NCBI GenBank assembly: GCA_046724665.1
Contig: JBKOWZ010000053.1
Location: forward strand, 1-18,350
From: Actinocrinis sp046724665
GTDB taxonomy: Bacteria; Actinomycetota; Actinomycetes; Streptomycetales; Catenulisporaceae
Reading direction: 5' to 3'
DNA length: 18,350 nucleotides
This document shows positions 12,725 through 18,341 of this stretch, in pieces; the stretch's first letter is position 1, and the number at the start of each line of letters is the position of its first letter. A program made the translations under genes and the position numbers. Under the pieces are notes generated by a model. It worked only from the letters and a program-made list of their open reading frames with translations. It had not been told where the DNA came from and ran no database searches.

Positions 12725-13255
12725 GTGGCCACCGGCACGGAAGTCCTCGACGAGGCGGCGTTGCGCCTGCTCTACGCAGAACACGCCGGTCCCGTCCTCG
12801 CTTATCTGCTCAAGCTGACCAGGGATCGGGCGCGGGCCGAGGACCTGTTGCAGGAGACCATGCTGCGCGCCTGGCGCCGGCCCTCCGCCTTCGAGCCGGG
12901 ACGCGGCTCGGTGCGGGCGTGGCTGTGCACCGTGGCGCACAACCTGGTGGTGGATGACGCGCGCTCCCGGTCGGCCCGGCCGAACGAGACCGAGCTGACC
13001 GAGTACACCGAGCAGCGGTCCGAGGAAGGCGTGGATCCATACGAGGCCGCGCTGCGCGCCTGGGAGTTCGCGGACGCCCTCGGGGCGCTCAGCGCCGAGC
13101 ACCGGGCCGTGATCATCGAGGTCTACTACCGCAGGGCCACCGTCGCCGAGGCGGCGCGCACACTGGGCATCCCGCCGGGTACGGTCAAGTCACGGACGTT
13201 CTACGCGCTGCGCGCGCTGCGTCTCGCCTGCCAGGAAAGGGGGATCACGCCGTGA
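12725..13255 (+). CDS. ECF-type RNA polymerase sigma factor
   Basis: A 176-residue sigma-70-family factor with only regions 2 and 4. Region 2 shows LRLLYAEHAGPVLAYLLKLTRD, RAEDLLQETMLRAWRRP and VRAWLCTVAHNLVVDDARS. Region 4 shows LSAEHRAVIIEVYYRRATVAEAARTLGIPPGTVKSRTFYALRALR, a helix-turn-helix for -35 recognition. GTG 12725 was chosen because codons between ATG 12668 and 12724 have many A/T third positions, unlike the rest of the gene, so that stretch looks intergenic; ATGs at 12644, 12653 and 12668 are also in frame. The gene ends in a GTGA overlap with the anti-sigma gene, the usual coupling for such pairs. Signal and regulon are unknown. It follows lmeA after 104 nt. Confidence 0.92.
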   Translation: MATGTEVLDEAALRLLYAEHAGPVLAYLLKLTRDRARAEDLLQETMLRAWRRPSAFEPGRGSVRAWLCTVAHNLVVDDARSRSARPNETELTEYTEQRSEEGVDPYEAALRAWEFADALGALSAEHRAVIIEVYYRRATVAEAARTLGIPPGTVKSRTFYALRALRLACQERGITP

Positions 13256-14040
13256 ACGAGCGTGCTCCCCACTGTGTTGCCGCCGGCGACCCGTGGCTGC
13301 GCGAAGCGGTCGGCGCCTATCTGCTCGGCGCGCTCGACCCGGCCGAGAACGACCGGGTGGCGACGCACCTCGGGGTCTGCGCGAGCTGCCGCGCCGAGTA
13401 CGGCGAGCTGGCCGAACTGCTGCCGCTGCTGGCCTCGGTCAGCGAGGCGGAGGCGGTCAACGGGCCGGTCAGGCCGCAGCCGGCGGTGCTCGGGCGGGTG
13501 CTGGAGACCACGGTGCTGGAGACCGGCGCCCGGCAGTTCTCCGACGTTTCCGGGCAGCCGTCCGGCCGTCGTCGCTGGTGGCGCCGGCGTTCCGCGGCGG
13601 CCGGCAGCACCGGCGGCCGCGTCAGCACCCGGACCCGGATCGCGCTGGCGGCCGGTTCCGCAGTGCTGGTCGCCGGCGGAACCGGCGCCGGGATGATGCT
13701 CTCCTCCGCCGGATCAGACGTTGCGGCCGGCTCCTGGAAGGCCGTCGCCATCACCGCCAGCGGGTACGCCGACCACATCCAGGCCACGGTCGAGGTCTCC
13801 CCGGCCAAGCGCGGCTCGTCGATCCATCTGACGATGGACAACGTCCCAGCCGGTTACAGCTGCACCATGGTCGTGGTCGGCACCAGCGGGCAGCGCGAGC
13901 CCACCGGGACCTGGACGGCCAACACCGAGGGCTCGTTCTCCATCCCGGGCTGGTCGTTCATGGCGCCCGACCGGATCAGCTCGATCCAGGTCGCGCTGCC
14001 CGACGGCAGCACGCTGCTTACGTTGAACCATCCGCGCTGA
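13252..14040 (+). CDS. Membrane-anchored zinc-binding anti-sigma factor
   Basis: A 262-residue partner of the sigma factor, starting at GTG 13252 inside the sigma stop region. The N-terminal cytoplasmic domain has the ZAS/zf-HC2 motif His39-x3-Cys43-x2-Cys46 (THLGVCASC), with His7-Cys8 upstream as a possible fourth ligand. Such domains clamp the sigma factor and may release it on oxidation or proteolysis. A basic stretch (RRRWWRRRS) precedes a membrane helix at about residues 127-148 (IALAAGSAVLVAGGTGAGMML). The extracytoplasmic domain of about 110 residues (WKAVAITASGYADHIQATVEV to SIQVALPDGSTLLTL) is beta-rich and resembles the outer domain of RskA-like anti-sigma factors. It would receive the signal outside the cell. 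A hairpin follows the stop codon. Confidence 0.88.
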   Translation: MNERAPHCVAAGDPWLREAVGAYLLGALDPAENDRVATHLGVCASCRAEYGELAELLPLLASVSEAEAVNGPVRPQPAVLGRVLETTVLETGARQFSDVSGQPSGRRRWWRRRSAAAGSTGGRVSTRTRIALAAGSAVLVAGGTGAGMMLSSAGSDVAAGSWKAVAITASGYADHIQATVEVSPAKRGSSIHLTMDNVPAGYSCTMVVVGTSGQREPTGTWTANTEGSFSIPGWSFMAPDRISSIQVALPDGSTLLTLNHPR

Positions 14041-14058
14041 AACGGACCCCGTCCGGTT
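14041..14058 (+). terminator. Hairpin after the anti-sigma gene
   Basis: AACGGAC (14041-14047), loop CCC, GTCCGGTT (14051-14058): a 7-bp stem with one bulged G, beginning directly after the stop codon. There is no T-tract. It would separate the sigma/anti-sigma unit from the cysA control region. Confidence 0.4.
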
Positions 14059-14099
14059 GAGCGAGTCGGCAACGCGCCTACCTGCGCCGATCTGGCGAT

Positions 14100-14117
14100 T
14101 GTTTCGGCGATGAAACA
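14100..14117. promoter_or_regulatory. Inverted repeat TGTTTC-N6-GAAACA (candidate regulator site)
   Basis: Perfect 6-bp arms with a 6-nt spacer, 37 nt before the -35 element of the cysA leader promoter. The inner part GTTTC-N6-GAAAC fits the GlnR box GTNAC-N6-GAAAC except for one base. A simple dimeric repressor site is an equally good explanation. Confidence 0.4.
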
Positions 14118-14133
14118 CTGGATGAGACGACTT

Positions 14134-14148
14134 TCTCGGTATCCGAGA
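14134..14148. promoter_or_regulatory. Inverted repeat TCTCGG-TAT-CCGAGA (candidate operator)
   Basis: A 15-bp palindrome with perfect 6-bp arms, 5 nt upstream of the -35 hexamer of the cysA leader promoter. That is a usual place for an activator or repressor. I cannot assign a regulator; a sulfur- or redox-responsive factor would suit the genes downstream. Confidence 0.45.
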
Positions 14149-14153
14149 TGTTA

Positions 14154-14183
14154 ATGACAGCGCGCCTCGCTGCTACCTAGTAT
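14154..14183 (+). promoter_or_regulatory. Promoter of the poly-cysteine leader and cysA unit
   Basis: ATGACA (14154-14159), 18-nt spacer, TAGTAT (14178-14183). This is five of six matches to TTGACA and a good TANNNT. The -10 ends exactly 7 nt before ATG 14191, so the transcript should begin at or next to that ATG and be leaderless. Confidence 0.7.
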
Positions 14184-14190
14184 CGACCGC

Positions 14191-14268
14191 ATGAGGCCTC
14201 AGGCAGAACTGACCAGGCGGCGCACCGTGGATCTGTGCCGCGTCGCGACCTGCCTGTGTTGCTGCTGA
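14191..14268 (+). CDS. Leaderless poly-cysteine leader peptide (cysteine attenuator)
   Basis: A 25-codon frame, ATG 14191 to TGA 14266. The last ten residues are CRVATCLCCC, so five of 25 residues are Cys and the final three codons (TGT TGC TGC) are all Cys. The frame follows a strong promoter at leaderless spacing and lies 180 nt before cysA. In mycobacteria, leaderless poly-cysteine short frames ahead of sulfur genes, including cysA2, act as cysteine-responsive attenuators: ribosome progress over the Cys codons reports cysteinyl-tRNA supply and sets expression of the genes behind. The same position before the same gene pair (cysA-sseC) makes this a likely counterpart. The peptide itself is probably unimportant. 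What happens in the following 180 nt is not clear from the sequence. Confidence 0.8.
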   Translation: MRPQAELTRRRTVDLCRVATCLCCC

Positions 14269-14448
14269 TCCCGCCCTGCGCGGTCTCGGCCTGCCCGCCG
14301 CGGCTTGAGCTTGCGCTCGCCGCCCCGAAAGTGCGGCCGCCGCGCTGGAGAAACCCGAACGCGCAGCCCTGACGGGTGCCGCCCGACAGGCCCCCTGCTG
14401 CTGAGCGTCAACGCATCACCGGCATCGAACGCCCTGGAGGAATAGCTC
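14269..14448 (+). promoter_or_regulatory. Attenuator/leader segment before cysA, with hairpin
   Basis: A 180-nt leader between the poly-Cys frame and cysA. It contains a hairpin GCGGC-TT-GAGC (14300-14310), loop TTGC, GCTCGCCGC (14315-14323), and a smaller one CGGG-TGCCG-CCCG (14373-14385). The string TGCTGCTGA at the end of the leader frame (14260-14268) recurs at 14396-14404. I found no stem masking the cysA ribosome site GGAGG (14436-14440) and no T-tract, so the switch mechanism is open. Confidence 0.5.
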
Positions 14449-15282
14449 ATGAGCCGCAGCGACGTCCTGGTGGACGCAGATTGGGTCGAGGCACACCTCG
14501 ACGACCCGAAGGTGGTCGTCGTCGAAGTGGACGAGGACACCTCCGCCTACGTCAAGAACCATATCCGCAACGCGATCCGGCTGGACTGGAAGAAGGACCT
14601 CCAGGACCCGGTGCGGCGCGACTTCGTGACCAAGGAGCAGTTCGAGGCGCTGCTCTCGGAGCGCGGCATCGCGAACGACGACACCGTGGTGCTCTACGGC
14701 GGCAACAACAACTGGTTCGCGGCCTACGCCTACTGGTACTTCAAGCTGTACGGCCACAGTGACGTCAAGCTGCTCGACGGCGGCCGCAAGAAGTGGGAGC
14801 TCGACTCCCGTGACCTGGTCGAGGAGGTGCCGGCCCGCGCCGCCACGACGTACACCGCGCAGGAGCAGGACTCCTCGATCCGCGCCTTCCGCGACGAGGT
14901 CGTCGCCGCGATCGGCGTCAAGAACCTGGTGGACGTGCGTTCGCCCGACGAGTTCTCCGGCAAGCTGCTCGCTCCCGCGCACCTGCCGCAGGAGCAGTCG
15001 CAGCGTCCCGGCCACGTGCCGAGCGCGAAGAACATCCCCTGGTCCAAGGCGGCGAACGACGACGGCACCTTCCGCTCGGACGAGGAGCTGGCCGAGCTCT
15101 ACCAGGGCGAGGGCGTCGATCTGTCGAAGGACACCATCGCCTACTGCCGGATCGGCGAGCGCTCCGCGCACACCTGGTTCGTGCTGCACGAGCTGCTCGG
15201 CCAGCCGAACGTGAAGAACTACGACGGCTCGTGGACCGAGTACGGCTCGCTGGTCGGCGTGCCGATCGAGCTCGGCGCCTGA
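14449..15282 (+). CDS. cysA: Thiosulfate sulfurtransferase (rhodanese)
   Basis: A 277-residue two-domain rhodanese that moves sulfane sulfur from thiosulfate or another donor to an acceptor through an enzyme persulfide. The inactive N-terminal domain has VLVDADWVEAHLDDPKVVVVEVDED and VVLYGGNNNWFAAYAYWYFKLYGH. The catalytic C-terminal domain has LVDVRSPDEFSGK, AKNIPWSKA, and the active loop YCRIGERSAHTWF with Cys233. The usual end WTEYGSLVGVPIE is present. This length and sequence match the actinobacterial CysA/CysA2 group. ATG 14449 follows GGAGG by 8 nt. It is preceded by the poly-cysteine leader frame, so expression is probably set by cysteine supply, and followed after 40 nt by sseC. Identity certain; the physiological acceptor is unknown. 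Confidence 0.96.
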   Translation: MSRSDVLVDADWVEAHLDDPKVVVVEVDEDTSAYVKNHIRNAIRLDWKKDLQDPVRRDFVTKEQFEALLSERGIANDDTVVLYGGNNNWFAAYAYWYFKLYGHSDVKLLDGGRKKWELDSRDLVEEVPARAATTYTAQEQDSSIRAFRDEVVAAIGVKNLVDVRSPDEFSGKLLAPAHLPQEQSQRPGHVPSAKNIPWSKAANDDGTFRSDEELAELYQGEGVDLSKDTIAYCRIGERSAHTWFVLHELLGQPNVKNYDGSWTEYGSLVGVPIELGA

Positions 15283-15322
15283 CCGCCGGCCGTCAGAGGA
15301 CCGAGACGAGGAGTACCCGACG

Positions 15323-15616
15323 ATGTGCGGTGTGACCAGGGGCGGCCTGTCCCGAGAGGGGATCGACGTGTCGAAGGAAACGATCATCGAGGGCAGCATC
15401 CAGCGCGACGGCACGCCGGTCGCCGGCTATGTGCGGCTGCTCAACGCGGACGGCGAGTTCACCGCCGAGGTGCCCACCTCGGCGACCGGCGCCTTCCGCT
15501 TCTTCGCGGCCCCCGGCTCGTGGACGCTGCGCGCGCTGGTGCCCGGAGCCAGCGCGGACCGCCAGGTCGTCGCCACCCAGGGCGCGGTCGCCGAGGTCCT
15601 GATCGCGATCTCCTGA
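15323..15616 (+). CDS. sseC: SseC family protein (DUF1416)
   Basis: A 97-residue protein starting with MCGVTRGGLS; Cys2 is typical of the family. The body is a small beta-sandwich type sequence: ETIIEGSIQRDGTPVAGYVRLLNADGEFTAEV followed by SATGAFRFFAAPGSWTLRALVPG, the strongly conserved DUF1416 block. In mycobacteria SseC is encoded directly after cysA2, exactly as here, and is assigned to sulfur metabolism without a proven reaction. ATG 15323 follows GAGGAG by about 9 nt and lies 40 nt after the cysA stop, so it should share the cysA transcript and its attenuation. A perfect hairpin follows the stop codon. A role as accessory or sulfur acceptor of the rhodanese is inference. Confidence 0.92.
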   Translation: MCGVTRGGLSREGIDVSKETIIEGSIQRDGTPVAGYVRLLNADGEFTAEVPTSATGAFRFFAAPGSWTLRALVPGASADRQVVATQGAVAEVLIAIS

Positions 15617-15634
15617 CCACGACGCGGATTCGGC

Positions 15635-15656
15635 GCCCTGGTCAGTAGACCAGGGC
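15635..15656. terminator. Bidirectional terminator between sseC and the DsrE-like gene
   Basis: GCCCTGGTC (15635-15643), loop AGTA, GACCAGGGC (15648-15656): a perfect 9-bp stem between convergent genes. The stop codon of the minus-strand gene (15642-15644) is at the stem-loop junction. No T-tract. Confidence 0.7.
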
Positions 15657-16019
15657 CTGGACCCCGTCGCCCAGCACTTCCTGGACAAACAGCTGCGCCC
15701 CGGCGATCCGGACGCCGGGGCGCACGTCCTTCTCCGCGATCTCCCGCCGCGCCGCGCACTGCGTGCACAGCGTCACCGTGCCCGACTCCAGCACCGCCGC
15801 GAGCAGGTCCTCCAGCGGTGCGGAGTGCGGCAGCTCGAACTGCTCGGCCCGGCCCGGCAGCGCGAACCACGCGGACTCGCCGGTCAGCCACAGCGAGACC
15901 GCGGCGCCGGAGGCGACCGCGACCGCCGCCACCGTGAAAGCTTGCGAGCAGCGCTCCGGCGCGTCCATGCCCGACGTGACCTTGACGACCAGTTTCCTCA
16001 GTCCGTTCGTTTGCCCCAT
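15642..16019 (-). CDS. DsrE-like sulfur-relay family protein
   Basis: A 125-residue protein with the DsrE/F fold pattern: a first strand KLVVKVTSGMDAPERCSQAF, a hydrophobic helix (FTVAAVAVASGAAVSLWLTGESAW), and later LEDLLAAVLESGTVTLCTQCAARREI. It carries Cys24 and a Cys85-x2-Cys88 pair that could bind a persulfide or a metal. The protein ends with IAGAQLFVQEVLGDGVQALVY. DsrE-like proteins often pass sulfur between partners, which fits the rhodanese and SseC genes convergent with it. The specific reaction is unknown. ATG 16019 was chosen because TAGGCT lies 8 nt before it on the minus strand; ATG 16064 would add 15 residues not typical of the family. The gene stands alone and diverges from the 33-residue membrane peptide gene. 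Confidence 0.82.
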   Translation of the reverse strand: MGQTNGLRKLVVKVTSGMDAPERCSQAFTVAAVAVASGAAVSLWLTGESAWFALPGRAEQFELPHSAPLEDLLAAVLESGTVTLCTQCAARREIAEKDVRPGVRIAGAQLFVQEVLGDGVQALVY

Positions 16020-16027
16020 GGTTCCGG

Positions 16028-16033
16028 AGCCTA
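16028..16033 (-). promoter_or_regulatory. Candidate -10 for the DsrE-like gene
   Basis: On the minus strand, TAGGCT ends 8 nt before ATG 16019. Without a good ribosome binding site, this suggests a leaderless or nearly leaderless transcript and supports this start. Confidence 0.4.
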
Positions 16034-16063
16034 TTGCAGTGCCTGCCGGCTCTTCGCTGCCCA

Positions 16064-16069
16064 TACACT
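16064..16069 (+). promoter_or_regulatory. Candidate -10 for the small membrane peptide/FABP unit
   Basis: TACACT lies 45 nt before GTG 16115 in the short divergent region. TTGCAG upstream (16034-16039) is 24 nt away, too far for a normal -35, so support is modest. Confidence 0.3.
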
Positions 16070-16114
16070 TGGGGCGTCAGCCGTCGCCGTCACGCATCCC
16101 GGAGCGCAGCCGCC

Positions 16115-16216
16115 GTGGAGATCCTCTTCACCACCCTGCTCGTGGTGGTCTTCCTGCTCGTCACCTGGTTCGCCGGATTCGTCGTGGTGAAGCTGTTCAA
16201 GGGCCAGACCCGGTAG
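16115..16216 (+). CDS. 33-residue single-pass membrane peptide
   Basis: The frame from GTG 16115 encodes MEILFTTLLVVVFLLVTWFAG followed by FVVVKLFKGQTR. One long hydrophobic helix covers nearly the whole peptide, ending in a short basic tail (KLFKGQTR), which predicts an in-to-out orientation with the tail in the cytoplasm. GGAG at 16101-16104 lies 10 nt before the start. The frame stops 19 nt before the nitrobindin-like gene, so both are probably on one transcript. I recall very similar short peptides in this place in streptomycetes, but I cannot check that here. Upstream in-frame codons (TTG 16034) look non-coding. Function unknown; possible roles are membrane adaptor or regulator of a neighbour. 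Confidence 0.65.
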   Translation: MEILFTTLLVVVFLLVTWFAGFVVVKLFKGQTR

Positions 16217-16235
16217 CGGGCCGGAGCACGCCGCG

Positions 16236-16742
16236 ATGCCCTTCGAGTTCCCCGCCGACCTCGACCCGGTCCTGGCGCCCCTCGCCTTCCTCATCGGCGA
16301 CTGGGCCGGCGCCGGCCTCGGCCAGTACCCGACCATCGAGCCCTTCCGCTTCGGCCAGGAGGTCACCTTCTCCTATGTGCCGGGCAAGACCTTCCTCGAG
16401 TACCAGTCCCGCTCCTGGCGGCTCGACGGCGACGGCAACAAGCTCGAGCCGCTGGCCGGCGAGCACGGCTACTGGCGCCCGCAGCCGGACGGCAAGACCC
16501 TCGAGGTGGTGCTCGCCCACCCGACCGGCATCGTCGAGATCTGGCACGGCGAGATCACCCGCGCCAAGATCGAGCTGGTCACCGACGCGGTCGCGCGCAC
16601 CGTCACCGCCAAGGAGTACTCGGGCGGCCACCGGCTCTACGGCCTGGTCGAGGGCGAGCTTTACTGGACCTTCGACATGATCGCCATGGGCAAGGAGCTG
16701 GGCAACCACCTGGCCGCGCGGCTCAAGCGGGTCCGCGGCTGA
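16236..16742 (+). CDS. Nitrobindin-like heme-binding beta-barrel protein (FABP family)
   Basis: A 168-residue beta-barrel of the DUF1794/THAP4-like group. The family signature GDWAGAGLGQYPTI spans residues 21-34. Strands follow: EVTFSYVPGKTFLEYQSRSWRLD, GYWRPQPDGKTLEVVLAHPTGIVEIWHGEI and LYWTFDMIAM. The end GNHLAARLKRV carries His158, the expected proximal heme ligand of nitrobindins. Relatives such as Rv2717c bind ferric heme and NO and help turn over peroxynitrite. ATG 16236 follows GGAG by about 10 nt and lies 19 nt after the small peptide gene. Next downstream is the Nur-like regulator with its own promoter. Heme binding is likely; the cellular task (NO or peroxynitrite handling) is inferred from the family. 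Confidence 0.9.
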   Translation: MPFEFPADLDPVLAPLAFLIGDWAGAGLGQYPTIEPFRFGQEVTFSYVPGKTFLEYQSRSWRLDGDGNKLEPLAGEHGYWRPQPDGKTLEVVLAHPTGIVEIWHGEITRAKIELVTDAVARTVTAKEYSGGHRLYGLVEGELYWTFDMIAMGKELGNHLAARLKRVRG

Positions 16743-16803
16743 CCCCGCGCGCAGCGCCACGGCTCGCCGTCGCCGCCGGGCCCGGGGCCGCGGCCGGTGG
16801 CCG

Positions 16804-16809
16804 TAGAAT
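16804..16809 (+). promoter_or_regulatory. -10 element for leaderless nur
   Basis: TAGAAT ends exactly 7 nt before GTG 16817, and there is no Shine-Dalgarno sequence. The transcript should begin on the start codon. The preceding 40 bp is extremely GC-rich with self-complementary strings (CCGGGCCCGG, GGCCGCGGCC) and no clear -35 element. Confidence 0.55.
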
Positions 16810-16816
16810 CCATCTC

Positions 16817-17263
16817 GTGGACAGTGCGGCTGAGCTGTCGGACCTGACACGGCAGCTGCGGGCCAAGGGGTACCGGCTGACCCCGGCGCGGCAGCTGGTG
16901 CTCAGCGCGGTCTCCGGCCTCGAACACGCCACCCCGGACGAGATCTGCGCCGAGGTGCAGCGCACCGCGAGCTCGGTCAACCTCTCCACCGTGTACCGCA
17001 CCCTCGAGCTGCTCGAAGAGCTCGGCCTGGTCACTCACACCCACCTCGGGCACGGCGCGCCGATCTACCACGCCGCCGCCGAGCAGCAGCATCTGCACCT
17101 GGTGTGCCGGGTCTGCGGCCGGGTGACCGAGGCGCATCCGGCGCTGGCCGATCCGCTGGCCGAGAAGCTGCGCGCGCAGCAGGGCTTCGAGATCGACGTC
17201 GCGCACTTCGCCATCTTCGGCCGGTGTGCCGACTGCCTGGCGCGCGGCAGGACGCCGGAATAG
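16817..17263 (+). CDS. nur: Nur-like Fur-family metalloregulator
   Basis: A 148-residue Fur-family repressor. The DNA-binding winged helix includes LRAKGYRLTPARQLVLSAV and VNLSTVYRTLELLEELGLV. It is closest in memory to Streptomyces Nur, the nickel-responsive regulator of nickel uptake and superoxide dismutase genes: THTHLGHGAPIYH and AHFAIFGRCADC are nearly the same. The reported Ni-site histidines of Nur correspond to His74, His76 and His130 here. His37, His92 and His94 match three ligands of the second site, but the fourth is Gln90. Two CxxC pairs (Cys97/Cys100, Cys137/Cys140) should hold structural zinc. GTG 16817 follows TAGAAT at leaderless spacing. ygfZ starts 28 nt after its stop. Metal specificity is inferred; no TTGCAA-type Nur box was found in the window. 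Confidence 0.88.
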   Translation: MDSAAELSDLTRQLRAKGYRLTPARQLVLSAVSGLEHATPDEICAEVQRTASSVNLSTVYRTLELLEELGLVTHTHLGHGAPIYHAAAEQQHLHLVCRVCGRVTEAHPALADPLAEKLRAQQGFEIDVAHFAIFGRCADCLARGRTPE

Positions 17264-17291
17264 CAGTGCTGGAAACGAGGTTGGCCAAGGC

Positions 17292-18341
17292 ATGTCCGAT
17301 CCTACGAGCCTGAGCGCGGTTGAGAGCACCAGCGTGAGCCGCAGTCCGCTGCTCGATCTGCCCGGCGCCGTTCCGGCGGACCCGCCGGACGAGGGCGTCG
17401 CGGCGCACTACGGCAACCCGCACGCCGAGCAGCGCGCACTGGCCGCCGGGACCGGCTATGTGGACCTCTCGCACCGCGGCGTCGTGCGGATCGGCGGCAA
17501 GGACCGGCTCAGCTGGCTGCACTCGCTGTTGACGCAGCACGTCGCCCAGCTCGCGCCGCACACGGCTGCCGAGTCGCTGCTGCTCGATCCGCAGGGGCGC
17601 ATCCAGCACGCGCTCTACCTCGTTGACGACGGCGACGCGACGTGGGCGCACGTCGAGCCGGGCAGCGCGCCGGACCTGGTCGCCTTCCTGGACAGGATGC
17701 GCTTCCTGCTGGACGTCGATCCGCAGGACGTGACCGCCGACTACGCGATCGTCTACGAGGCGGGCGAACGCCGCTCGGACCCGCCGGACGTCCTGGTCCG
17801 CGAGCCGGTCCAGTTCGCCGAGGCCGCCCCCGGCCGCGAACTGTTCCTGCCGCGCGCCGCGCTCGCGCAGTACGCGCAGACGCACGACAAGCCCGCCGGG
17901 ACCTGGGCCTACGAGGCGCTGCGCATCGCCTCGCACCGGCCGCGCGTCGGCCTGGAGACCGACGAGCGCGCCATCCCGCACGAGCTGGACTGGATCCGCA
18001 GCGCGGTCCATCTGGACAAGGGCTGCTACCGCGGCCAGGAGACGGTCGCCCGGGTGGAGAATCTCGGCCACCCGCCGCGCCGCCTGGTCTTCCTGCATCT
18101 CGACGGCACACCGGAGCACCTGCCCGCGTCCGGCGAGCCGGTCGAGCACGAGGGCCGCACGGTCGGCGCCGTGACGTCGAGCGCGCGGCACTACGAGCTC
18201 GGGCCGATCGCACTGGCCCTGGTCAAGCGGACCGTCCCGGTGGACGTCACGCTGCTGGCCGGCGGCGTGGCCGCGGCGCAGGAGGTCGTCGTCGCGCCGG
18301 ACGCCGGCGGCAACGCCCGCGAACGCCTGCGCGGCCGCTGA
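17292..18341 (+). CDS. ygfZ: YgfZ-type folate-binding protein
   Basis: A 349-residue member of the YgfZ/GcvT-like family, which uses folate to support repair or maintenance of certain Fe-S proteins. The domain order is normal: an N-terminal barrel (YVDLSHRGVVRIGGKDRLSWLHSLLTQ, LLLDPQGRIQHALYL), a middle region with WAYEALRIASHRPRVGLETDERAIPHEL, then the signature DKGCYRGQETVARVENLGHPPRRL with Cys245. That cysteine is the family's invariant residue. The last domain has GAVTSSARHYELGPIALALVKR. ATG 17292 was chosen as the natural start; GAGG lies about 11 nt upstream. An ATG-like start further up (17226) would lie inside nur. It is probably read together with nur. The gene is complete, ending 9 nt before the window edge. 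Confidence 0.94.
   Translation: MSDPTSLSAVESTSVSRSPLLDLPGAVPADPPDEGVAAHYGNPHAEQRALAAGTGYVDLSHRGVVRIGGKDRLSWLHSLLTQHVAQLAPHTAAESLLLDPQGRIQHALYLVDDGDATWAHVEPGSAPDLVAFLDRMRFLLDVDPQDVTADYAIVYEAGERRSDPPDVLVREPVQFAEAAPGRELFLPRAALAQYAQTHDKPAGTWAYEALRIASHRPRVGLETDERAIPHELDWIRSAVHLDKGCYRGQETVARVENLGHPPRRLVFLHLDGTPEHLPASGEPVEHEGRTVGAVTSSARHYELGPIALALVKRTVPVDVTLLAGGVAAAQEVVVAPDAGGNARERLRGR

Noticed and set aside
14309..14404. Possible second Cys-Cys-stop peptide in the cysA leader (TGC TGC TGA at 14396-14404)
   Set aside because: The frame has no ATG, GTG or TTG after the preceding in-frame stop at 14306-14308, and no promoter at leaderless spacing. I kept only the repeated TGCTGCTGA as a note.
16743..16803. 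Very GC-rich palindromes (CCGGGCCCGG, GGCCGCGGCC) before nur
   Set aside because: Strings of only G and C form such palindromes easily in this genome. They may end FABP transcription, but nothing marks them as a specific site.
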